Below, piece after piece: positions 44,758 to 53,784 of a stretch of DNA of 64,000 bases. The DNA comes from Anolis sagrei (taxonomy: Eukaryota > Chordata > Lepidosauria > Squamata > Anolidae), in contig NC_090022.1 of the NCBI RefSeq assembly GCF_037176765.1, forward strand, positions 72,898,709 through 72,962,708, in the 5' to 3' direction. A program made the translations under genes and the position numbers. How positions within the stretch are numbered: position 1 is the stretch's first letter; each line of letters starts with the position of its first letter. The notes under the pieces are model-generated. The model was given only the letters and a program-made list of their open reading frames with translations. It searched no databases and had not been told where the DNA came from.

Positions 44758-45130
44758 ACATCTGATCTCGGAAGCTAAGCTGGGTCATCCCTGCTTAGTC
44801 CTTGAATGGGAGACCACTATTGGATACAAGGGCAAAAGTATGATAGCTGGGACCCAATCCTTGTTGCGTGAGGCGGGTCAGAATTAGGAACGTGTTTGCA
44901 TACAATATCCTGATAGCCTTAAGCACTATGCTTGGCTGTTTGTTGCCTCCCCCTTTCTGTGCCCCCCCTTTTCTGGCGAACTATCTTGCCACAACTCTGT
45001 CCGACCTGCATCTCACTCGCTGCGCTGTCTCGGCATTGGGTCCCAGCTATCATACTTTTGCGGATACAAGGTGCTAGAACCTCTATTTCAGAGGAAGGAA
45101 TCGGCAAAACCCTCTCTGGGGATCTTTTGA
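44758..45130 (+). mobile_element. 5S-rRNA-derived repeat, second copy, split by a TIR element
   Basis: 'catctgatctcggaagctaa', 'ctgcttagtccttgaatggg' and 'agaccacta' follow 5S rRNA closely. It continues after the inserted element with 'gtgctagaacctctatttca' and 'gaaggaatcggcaaaaccct'. Confidence 0.85.
44832..45061. mobile_element. TIR transposon (GCAAAAGTATGATAGCTGGG family) with 10-bp TSD
   Basis: This 230-bp element has perfect 27-bp inverted ends beginning GCAAAAGTATGATAGCTGGG. A perfect 10-bp duplication GGATACAAGG flanks it at 44822-44831 and 45062-45071. It has no ORF, so it is non-autonomous. A TSD of 9-10 bp is typical of Mutator-like elements, but I do not recognise the ends. Two more copies lie at 48078-48886 and 48940-49062. 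Confidence 0.9.
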
Positions 45131-45388
45131 CTGAAAGAGAATGACACTGAAGCCCGGCCTGTGGAGGGTTAAGACTCCAGTGGGCAGCAAAGCCCTGAGC
45201 CTTGTTTCCAGAAGCCGAAGCTCTTGCTTCCTTTCACCGGCTCCCTCCTTCTCTCCCTTTGGCTTTCTCAGCTCAAGCCAAGAAGCGGAAGGCCTTTAAT
45301 AGAAACCAGATGCGGAAGGAAAAGGGAGGGTCCCTCCCTCCCTCTGACGCCTTTTTGGGCTTTTGGCTCAGCAGCTCCATACTGAGAG

Positions 45389-45574
45389 CAGGCCTGGGCA
45401 AACTTGGGCCTTCCAGGTGTTTTGGACTTCAGCTCCTACCATTCCGAACAGCCTCAGGCCCCTTCCTTTTCCTTTTCCTCGCTTAAGCGGCTGAGGCGGA
45501 AAAGGCTGAGGCTATTAGGAATGGTGGGAGCTGAAGTCCAAAACACCTGGAAGGCCCAAGTTTGCCCAGGCCTG
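45389..45574. mobile_element. hAT-type palindromic MITE
   Basis: The ends CAGGCCTGGGCAAACTTGGG and CCCAAGTTTGCCCAGGCCTG are perfect inverted repeats; the centre is 'cgcttaagcgg'. Same family as 11995-12188. Confidence 0.9.
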
Positions 45575-45649
45575 GCATAGAGTCTTTAGAGTTGTAGTTC
45601 CACAAAGCCTTCAGCCTTCTCTGCTCCTTTATTGTGCCCCTCCTCCCAT

Positions 45650-45679
45650 TATCAGGAGAGGCGGGAAATAAATAAAATC

Positions 45680-45710
<31 letters not shown>

Positions 45711-45711
45711 C
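45650..45711 (+). repeat. LINE tail and (TTA)n microsatellite
   Basis: 'tcaggagaggcgggaaataa' ends in about eleven ATT/TTA units at 45680-45711. The R4-type LINE ends exactly at this repeat. Confidence 0.8.
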
Positions 45712-47004
45712 TGACACAAAAACACAATATGTCACAGCAAACGAGATCTATATGCTGGATTTCATATAAAAAAAATCACAAGTTAAATACTTCCCAAGTG
45801 TCTAGGACTGTGTGATGTATTTTTGAATGATGTGTGTAGATCCAAGTAAGGTGGCCTTTTGCAGTTGACAGATCATGATTTTGTCGATATTTATTGTTTC
45901 CAAATGCCGACTGAGATCTTTTGGCACAGCACCCAGTCGCCAATGACCACTGGGACCACCTGTACTGGTTTATGCCAGAGCCTTTGCAGTTCGGTTTTGA
46001 GGTCTTGGTAGCAGCTGAGTTTTTCCTGTTGTTTTTTCTCAATGCGACTGTCACTTGGTATGGCGACATCAATAATACAGACTTTTTCTTTTCCACAGTC
46101 GTGATGTCTGATGTATTATGTTCCAAAACTTGGTCAGTCTGGATTCGAAAGTCCCACAGTATTTTTGTGTGTTCATTTTCCACGCTGAACACGCAATGTA
46201 GGCCGCCCGCTGTGCCTGTGATTGTGTTTATTGTAATTTTATACCATTATGTTTGCACATGTTTTATGTAATTATGATGTTATTGCTTGCTGTCTGCGTT
46301 TTCGGGTTGCGTTTTCTGTTTTATGCTGCTGTAATTTGTGTTTGGGCTTGGCCTCATGTAAGCTACACCGAGTCCCCATTGGGGAGATGGTGGCAGGGTA
46401 CAAATAAAGATGATGATGATGATGATTATTATTATTATTATCTTTGCGGGTTTATGATCCCACCAATTCTTTACTGCTGGCAGGTGGTATTTGTGGCATA
46501 AGTTCCAGCTAATAATTTGGGCCACAGAGTTGTGCCTTTGTAGTTGGTCTGTGCAATTTTCTTGCAACAACTGAGGATACGGTCCATGGTTTCATCAGCT
46601 TCCTTGCACAGTCTGCATTTTGGGTCATCCACTGATTTTTTGATCCTGGCCTTAATTGCATTGGTTTTGATGGCTTCCTCCTGGGCTGCAAGAATCAGGC
46701 CTTCTTCTGTCTCCTTCTTCAGTGTTCCATTCGTGAGCCATAACCAGGTCTTCTTCTTGTCAACTTTTCCTTCAATTTTGTCAAGGAACTGCCCATGCAA
46801 TGCTTTGTTGTGCCAGCTATCAACTCTGGTTTGGAGTGCAGTTTTCTTGTACTGGTTCTTTGTCTGCTGTGCTTTGAGAAGTTTCCGATTATTGACTTCA
46901 ATTAAAGCAGGTTCTTGGCTTTTCTTGGCATATTCTGCCAGGGCGTGTTTTTCTTCTTCGGCTGCTTGTTTTACTTGTAAGAGTCCTCTGCCACCAGATA
47001 TCAT
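45712..47004 (-). mobile_element. Dong/R4-type LINE, 3' part, at a TTA repeat
   Basis: The minus-strand frame (46471-47016) reads LLQVKQAAEEEKHALAEYAK, TRVDSWHNKALHGQFLDKIE, TWLWLTNGTLKKETEEGLIL and CRLCKEADETMDRILSCCKK, which I know as the C-terminal domain of R4/Dong-type LINEs. The zinc-finger-like CRLC...C...C pattern sits just before the restriction-like endonuclease of that clade. A second block (VENEHTKILWDFRIQTDQVL at 46120-46192) continues it after an inserted LINE tail. The 3' end abuts (TTA)n, the known target type of Dong. Confidence 0.82.
46198..46442 (+). mobile_element. LINE tail (L2/CR1-like) inserted in the R4-type LINE
   Basis: 'ttggcctcatgtaagctaca', 'gagtccccattggggagatg' and a GAT/ATT microsatellite lie in opposite orientation between the two coding blocks of the R4-type LINE. 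Confidence 0.8.
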
Positions 47005-47009
47005 CATCA

Positions 47010-47340
47010 TCATCATCGATTTCCCACTGTGCCTTTAAGACGCGCGCCTTCAAGAAGGTCCAGGTGCCGCTTGAAGAGGCCCAGGGGTCTTGGAAGTGAC
47101 GTCCGCGCCTCGCCTTCTATTGGGCCCAAGTTTGGGAAAGGGGCGGGAGCTGCATATCCCGCTTAGCCGGCACCCGGTGAGTCGCCTTGCTTGCTTGCTT
47201 GCTTCCTTCCTTCCTTCTCCCTTTTCGGAGATCCCTTGGATGGGGACCACAAGCTAGTGCCCCACCTGGGCCTCCCCTCCCTCTTTGCGGGGAGTGCAGG
47301 CATCTCTTGCGGGGAGGAAAGCAGGGAGAAAAGCCCTTTT
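47010..47340 (+). promoter_or_regulatory. HYAL1: GC/CpG-rich HYAL1 promoter region
   Basis: CpG density rises abruptly after the R4-type LINE. Visible elements are a CRE-like TGACGTCC (47097-47104), an inverted CCAAT box ATTGG (47119-47123) and a GC box GGGGCGGG (47140-47147), in promoter-like order before a splice donor at 47177. No TATA box is clear. HYAL1 is the next gene on this strand, 5 kb on, so assignment to it is reasonable but inferred. Confidence 0.65.
47150..47176 (+). other. HYAL1: Probable HYAL1 non-coding first exon
   Basis: The donor CACCCG|GTGAGT sets the 3' end (GT at 47177-47178). The start is approximate, placed just after the GC box. It contains no ATG in a useful frame. 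Confidence 0.45.
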
Positions 47341-48077
47341 CATCCGGAAAGCTGAGCAGAGAGAGCCAGGTTGGTCTCAACCTAAGCCCTTCTCTCCTTG
47401 GTTTTTCTGGACTCCAGCTCCCATTATCCGCAGCCGATGGTCAGGGGATTCTGGGAGCTGAAGTTCAAAACTGCAGCCACGCCTTTGGATGTGCAAGTGC
47501 CCATTTTTGTCCAGGGAGGAAAGCTATACTCTGCCTTTCTGCCTGAGGTTTTTGGAAGGACCTGCTTCCTGTCAGTTCCTTCCAGATGAGGGCTGCCTGA
47601 CTTCCTTTGAGTCATACCCTTTACTTGGAAAATGTGAATGGTCCCTTTCTTTCCTTGCTCTGCGTTGACTCCCCCCCCCCCCCTTGCTGCAGTATTGATT
47701 GTGAACTGCTTGCAGCAGGGAATTGTGTTGCTACTGTTCATGGCATTGTATAAAATGAATACAACTCTTATTTATTTATCGTATCAAAAGCAAACTGAGT
47801 GTACAGTTGTAATGCATTTAAAAGTACGAAGTTTTAAAAGCTGGCATTGCAGCAATACAACCCTAACAGTTTATTATTCTGGATCCCCCCCCCCCCCCCA
47901 AATGTATACACCCCAAACAATATCAAAACTTTCAATACTACAGAACTGTTGCAAAATTGCAAGAGAGACTTTACAGGAGCTTTGCATTACTGTTAATTGG
48001 CTATGCAGGCAGGACAATTTGAACATCTAACATGAAATGGTAACTTCAGGTGGAGTTTGTGTTTGAGAAAAAAAAAA

Positions 48078-48886
48078 GCAAAAGTATGATAGCTGGGACC
48101 CTACACTAGTACCTGGGACCCAGGCCTGTAGCGAGGGGGTGGTTTTAGAGGTTCAAACCCTCCCCGAAATGTTTCAGATTTTAAAAAAACCTGGTTTACT
48201 CATGAATTTTAACTGGTTAACCAAATCCCCATGCTAAGTCTATGAGATGCAAAACATTAGGAGTCCCTCCAGAACTGCAAGCACTATCTCAAGCAAATAT
48301 TGACAATTTATTCACACTGTCATTACTTGCAGCAATAGCCGATGTAGTGAAGCAACCAAGTTGGGGGGGGGGGGATGTTGAATGCTCTCATTAAGGAGGC
48401 CAGACTTGGTGGAGGTGGTTGACAGGGGCAGAGCTGCAAGCTATTGAAGGCTGCTCTGCCCCCTGCTGTGCTCTTTGCTTCAGCATGAGCTAGGAGGCAG
48501 GTTTCAACCCTCCCCCCCCCCCCCCCGTGAAATTTTCAACCCCCTGCCCTTGCAAAATTTTCAACCCCTCCCGAAATTTTTTTCTGGCTACGGCCCTGCT
48601 GGGACCTTACGCTGGTTGCATAATGCGGGTCTGAATTAACGAGGGGAACACGTGAATGAGACAGCGCAACAAGTGAGAGACGAAGGTGCAACAGAGTCCT
48701 GGCAAGATAGTTTGCCAGAAAGGGGGGCGGGGCAGAAAGGAGAGGGGGACAACAAACAGCCAAGCATAGTGTTTAAGGCTATCCGGATATCATATGCAAA
48801 CACGCTCAAATATGTAACGTCTTCGCTTCTCTCATTCTGACCCATGTCACACAACCAGCATTGGGTCCCTGCTATCATACGTTTGC
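48078..48886. mobile_element. TIR transposon (GCAAAAGTATGATAGCTGGG family), split by a hAT
   Basis: The left end GCAAAAGTATGATAGCTGGG at 48078 and the right end 'ccctgctatcatacgtttgc' at 48886 match the 44.8-kb element. The interior shares 'acaacaaacagccaagcata' (inverted relative to the first copy) and is larger. A hAT element sits at 48121-48598. Confidence 0.85.
48121..48598. mobile_element. hAT-like element with perfect 8-bp TSD
   Basis: The ends CAGGCCTGTAGCGAGGG and CTGGCTACGGCCCTG are inverted. The duplication CTGGGACC is perfect at 48113-48120 and 48599-48606. It carries C/G runs like 39752-40075 and no ORF. Confidence 0.92.
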
Positions 48887-48939
48887 CAATTACTGTTACA
48901 TTACTTCACTCTTATCCTGTCCACCTGAGTTAAATTACT

Positions 48940-49062
48940 TCAATGGTATCCTGCCACAGCTGCATCTCTCACTCGCTCTGCTGTCTTGCACACCCTTTCC
49001 TTAATTCACAGCCACATTACGCAACTAGCGTAGCATTAGGTTCCAGCTATCATACTTTTGCT
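48940..49062. mobile_element. TIR transposon, third (partial) copy
   Basis: 'tgcatctctcactcgctctg' matches the interior and 'ttccagctatcatacttttgc'-type sequence the right end of the 44.8-kb element. The left end is missing. Confidence 0.75.
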
Positions 49063-50936
49063 GGGAAAACTACCCTAAAATATAGCAGAGTATCCAAAAG
49101 CATAAATGGGATACAAAAGTTGAGCATTCAGCAGATTAGCGAGCAAAGCGTGAAGTGCCGTGTGATGTGACTGTAAAGGATTAAGAGCTTATGAGGCAAA
49201 CATGCAGAGTCTAATCATAAAACTCACAAAAGTGTTTATTTACAATAATAATAAACAATAACTGCATTTCTTAAGAACTGAGCCTGATCTACTCTAACAT
49301 CCATCACTTCTCAGGTTTCAAAGAGAGGGGAAAACAATCGCTGCATCTCTCCTGACACACAAACAGAGAGAGATCGCAAAGCACACAGCACATACTCTCC
49401 ATACTAAAGTGTAAAAAGGCAGAAGTCAGATTCAAAAAGGCTTTCAATAGAAAAGTGTCAATTAAAGAAAAATCAGAATGAGAGCAGAAAGGGAGAAGAG
49501 AGATACATTTCCAGCTGTCATTCAGGAGACATGGGGGAAGGGAAACCCTTAATCTATACTAAACTAACTAACTGCTCCTCATTGAGGACTTGAGACTTGG
49601 GCAGTGTGGGGTTGAATTCCAAGACTTTGTAACTCTGATCAAATCCTTATCGCAACATTATTCAATATGAAGAGGCAGCAGTGGTTGCCTCTTCATATTG
49701 AATATGAATCATCAATCAAACAAAATCATCAAACAAATGTCAATATTGATAAATAATTAGGTGTCCTCAATTCAAAATCTGGATGTGTATATGGCTGCAT
49801 GCAAAATCATAACTATTGCCTTTAATTGTAGCATTCAATGAGAACAATAAAAATGATAATTTTCTGTTATGTTCAGTCTTGTGAAATAGATGCTTGCTTC
49901 CGAGTGTTTGTGTGCCGCACCAGCCACAGTTTCAGAAATGTCTCCTGTTGATTTTGCAACTACTCTAAGAATTTATTGCACTGTAAATGTGTATTCCTCT
50001 TGACAGCCAAGACTAACATTTCCTGGCATCTCTCCCTGCTCTTATCTACGTGGGTGTCCTCGTGGGCCACTTCCGAAATGGGATTGTGGTGGGTGGGATT
50101 TGGGGGGGGGGGGGGCTCTTTCCCTCTGTTTCTGTTCTTTACTCTTGTTAAACAAAACCCAGGTCTTAATTGGAGATAAAAAGGAATTGTCGGTGACTGG
50201 TAGATTCACAGAAAAAGTATCAAGTGATTTCATATGAGTTGGTCTTGTGATTATTAATAAGGCAGAACTGTGAGGATTTAACGCCTGAGAAGCCTGTGAG
50301 TTCTAATGAGAGAGATCAATACGTCTGACAAATTGGTATAACTATATAGTTAATATGTTAAATGTGGAAATTACAATCTGCAAATGCAATAATATAGAAA
50401 AATCTAAAAGGTTAAAATAATTAAGAGGATGTGGGAACCAGTTAGGAATTAGAGAATGGGCTAAGATGTGGAGTGGAAAAATTAAGATTGAGATTGATAT
50501 TTCAAATGTAACTTCTGTAGTTTGCTGTATAAATTGCATGTACAAGGAATGGAAGATGGGAGTGGGATAAAACAATAAAACAACAATTAAAACATTTAAA
50601 AATACATCTTTTACTTGGGGCAAGGAAGATGGTTGGACTTTTGCCTGCTGAGGAATTGGAAACTATCACTTAATTTGGTCAGGTGACAGTGCTTCAATAT
50701 GAATGTCGTCTTTTATGATCGTACACATTGATAATTCCTGCTTCTTAACTGGCTGCTACTTTCTTGTCATCCTCTAATATTGCACATTCTGGAAATGAAT
50801 TCGAAATATCCAGTTTACTGGAAATGATATGAAATTTTTGATTCTAAACATTTGTGGGGTGGGGGGGATAGATCAAAACATTTAGGCTCCTTTTGGCCAT
50901 AGACGAGTGTGAAACAACATTCCTGTGATAGGTGTG
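49063..50936. other. HYAL1 upstream/intron DNA, AT-rich
   Basis: No repeat family recognised. It holds one perfect 19-bp inverted repeat (49659-49704) and a poly-G run near 50102-50114. Confidence 0.5.
49659..49704. repeat. Perfect inverted repeat (hairpin), 19-bp stem
   Basis: TATTCAATATGAAGAGGCA at 49659-49677 pairs with TGCCTCTTCATATTGAATA at 49686-49704 around an 8-base loop (GCAGTGGT). No copy elsewhere in the window. Confidence 0.92.
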
Positions 50937-50992
50937 CCTTAGAGTTGCCATAGGTTAGAAACAACTTGAAGGCATACAACAACAACAAACTT
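50937..50992 (+). mobile_element. SINE family C, 3' end only
   Basis: 'ttagagttgccataggttag', 'aaacaacttgaaggcataca' and (AAC)n. Confidence 0.75.
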
Positions 50993-51235
50993 TTCATATC
51001 TCTATGTTATAACTAATGGCCCAACATCCCTTTTGGGAAGTCTTTGCTCTGACTATTCTGTTGACTTTTATTGCTGCTTTGGACATGTAGTTTATATAAT
51101 CAAACCATAGCTCATAGGGTTGGAAGGGACTGCTAAAGGTATGTTCCAAGTACTTTAATGATAAATCCTGTGGAACATCTTTCTGCCACATGAGACTAAG
51201 ACACAGATTTTATGTCGTAACTAACATCACTCAAG

Positions 51236-51535
51236 CTGCAGTGGTGCAATGGGTTAAACCCTTGTGCCTGCTGAACTGCTAACCTGAAGGTTGGCGGTTC
51301 AAATCCACAAGATCGGGTGAGCTCCCATCTGTCCGCTCCAGCTTCCAGCAAAGGTACATGTACAAATAAGTTACGGTAAGGCCAAGTTACTGATACATTG
51401 TATAGTTAGAAGCCCCCCCACAGGATGGTAAAGCATCCGGGCATCCCCTGGGCAATGTCCCTGCAGACAACCAATTCTCTCACACCAGAAGAGATTTGCA
51501 ATTTCTCAAGTCACCTCTTACATGATAAAAAAAAA
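51236..51535 (+). mobile_element. SINE family A variant with TSD
   Basis: Head 'ctgcagtggtgcaatgggtt', B box 'ggcggttcaaatcc', and the family A 3' end, but with an extra middle section ('ggtacatgtacaaataagtt'). The duplication ATCACTC[A/T]AG is at 51226-51235 and 51536-51545. It marks a separate subfamily. Confidence 0.9.
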
Positions 51536-51545
51536 ATCACTCTAG

Positions 51546-52317
51546 CCACTAACCATGCTGGTTGGGACTAATGGGTTTTGCAATCCAAAATATATAAAGG
51601 GAATAATGCGTAGAAATAGTTCTACACAGGAATGTCTGTAGTCAAACTATGATTTAATATATCTGAATAAGAATAAAAAGGAAATGAGAAATGACTGCTC
51701 AGTATTAAAAAGCTAGCCAGCCATGGATGCCATTAATAGCATCTAGTAAGACTCCAGAGTAGTTTAAAGTATAGCTATATATAGGGAATTTTTCAGATGT
51801 GTCTGTGAAGTGCAGTTATGGATCTTTGTTTTCACCAGGGGGAGGGGATGATAAAAGTAGGAAATCAAGCAATATAACTTAGTTTTATATATAAGTGTTG
51901 GAATTGCCATTGACAGAATCCCCTAGCTAGCATGGCTAGTTTCGGGATTTGAAGCAGAGTCCAGCATTTGCAAAAAAGAAAGTTTTCAAGCTCCAGTTTG
52001 ATAGATTGTTATAATTTGAATCTTTTCAGGTTCTTTTCATGTTACTAAGATTGTGAATGAAGAGCTATTCTATTAAAATTATTATTAATTATTATTAAAA
52101 TTATTAAATTATTCTATTAAAATCTCATTTTGGCTACAAGCTTCCTAGGTGGTTGTAGCCAAGCCACTGTTCTCTTGGCATCAGCTGGAGCTGTTGCAAG
52201 AGTTTCTGCAATAAGGGATGACAAATGCTGGACTCTGCTGTGTTAAGACTCCTAACTGGGATCTCTAGATTCTTGTTTTGACCTCTTATGTGCTCACTTT
52301 TTCCTTTTTCTCTTTAG
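51546..52317. other. HYAL1 intron DNA
   Basis: No repeat family recognised except an ATTATTAA-rich patch at 52072-52125. It ends in a strong acceptor at 52316-52317. Confidence 0.45.
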
Positions 52318-52529
52318 GGGATCAAACATTAACCAATTCATTTTGGAACTTATATATCCAATCTGCCTGGAGGGAGTGACCCTGAGATTTTTTGTAATGA
52401 GGAACAAAAGTGACTCTAAATGAAAGTTAAACTGGCTTTGGCATAAGCCAATGTTACTACTTTTACAGCTATTCTGATAACAGTGATCTCTACCAAAAGC
52501 CGTGTTCACTGGAAAAGAAAATATCAAAG
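52318..52529 (+). other. HYAL1: Possible HYAL1 5' UTR exon
   Basis: A long pyrimidine tract 'actttttcctttttctcttt' leads to AG at 52316-52317, and AAAG|GTTAGT gives a donor at 52530. The next acceptor, TTGGTAATATAG at 52599-52610, would leave an intron of only 81 bases. No coding frame is continuous with HYAL1. Splice signals are the only evidence. Confidence 0.4.
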
Positions 52530-52610
52530 GTTAGTGCAATTTTTCAGGAACACAGTTTATTGTAGGATTCTTGTTTCTATTCATTGCTTGATTCTTCTTT
52601 GGTAATATAG

Positions 52611-52860
52611 TAAACAGATTAAGGAACAACAACAAGAAGTGACAAGAATTTGTGGCTACTTCTGTTACTGTTTTTTTCATCCGTTAAGTGGGATACGGAA
52701 GATTTTAATTTTTTTGCAAAAAAAACAACTCCTTTTTTCCACCTCTCTTGAAATAAAGTTCCCCATTTACTGGAAGTCACGCATTCTTCCTTTGTCACAA
52801 AGCTGTTGGTGTCGAAAGGGATGCAAAGACTGGAATAATTTGGGGAAATCCTGTTTCAAA
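52611..52860 (+). other. HYAL1: HYAL1 5' UTR part of the first coding exon
   Basis: The open frame extends upstream of the ATG to a GTG at 52639, but it has no ATG there and does not look like hyaluronidase, so it is taken as UTR. The exact exon start (perhaps 52611) is uncertain. Confidence 0.45.
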
Positions 52861-53784
52861 ATGCTGATTATCGTGGCAGACTGGACAGGAAGCTGGGTCT
52901 TCTTCCTCAGTGTTTTTATAACACCTTGGGACTTTGGACTGGCCAGGAAAGGCCCAGCAATACTACATCATTCCTTCATCACTGTTTGGAATGCACCCAG
53001 TCAAGTCTGCCAAGAGAAATACAACGTCTCCTTGGACCTGGGAATATTTGATGTCGTCCTCAACCAGAATGAATCTTTCTCAGGAGGGGATATCACCCTT
53101 TTCTACAGCAACAGGTTGGGATATTATCCTCACTACATGGAGGATGGATTTCCAGTCTTTGGGGGTCTCCCACAAAATGGCAGTCTAAAAGATCATCTCC
53201 AGAAGGCTCAGCAGGACATTAAGGAAGCCATCGAGGAGGTGGACTTCAAAGGCTTGGCCGTGGTGGACTGGGAGAGCTGGCGTCCTTTTTGGGTTCGGAA
53301 CTGGGATTCCATGGAAATCTACCAGAATAAGTCTATAGACCTGGTTAAAGAGAAACATCCAGACTGGCCGGCTGACAAAGTGGCCAGGACAGCCCAACTA
53401 GAATTTGAGCAAAGTGGCCGAGCATTCATGGAACAAACATTGGCTCTCGGCAAAACTCTGAGGCCTGAAGGTTTCTGGGGCTTCTATGGTTTCCCAAACT
53501 GTTATAACTATGATTACAAGAATGCAAGTTACACAGGGGACTGTCCGGAGATCGAGAAACAGAGGAATGATGAACTGCAGTGGCTCTGGAACCAAAGCCG
53601 AGCTCTGTACCCCAGCATTTATCTCCCCAGGGATCTTGAATTCCTCAGCAACAAGACCCTCAAGTTTGTCCGTCCCCGAATCCAGGAGGCTTTCAGGATG
53701 GTGAACCAATCAGGGAATGGCAGCATCCCAGTCTTACCTTATGCTTCCCTTGCTTATGAATTTACTCAGATATTCCTCACACAG
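52861..53784 (+). CDS. HYAL1: HYAL1 coding exon 1 (residues 1-308)
   Basis: ATG at 52861; donor ACAG|GTAAGC with GT at 53785. It holds the signal peptide and catalytic domain; phase 0 at the end. Confidence 0.94.

Noticed and set aside
44758-44830. 5S rRNA gene
   Set aside because: Only the internal promoter part resembles 5S; the ends are missing and the sequence continues into a repeat found in several copies.
48536-48763. Open frames within the TIR and hAT elements
   Set aside because: They are short, cross element boundaries and show no transposase motifs.
52639-52860. Upstream extension of the HYAL1 frame from a GTG
   Set aside because: Vertebrate genes start at ATG; the extension is not like any hyaluronidase and the ATG at 52861 gives a proper signal peptide.
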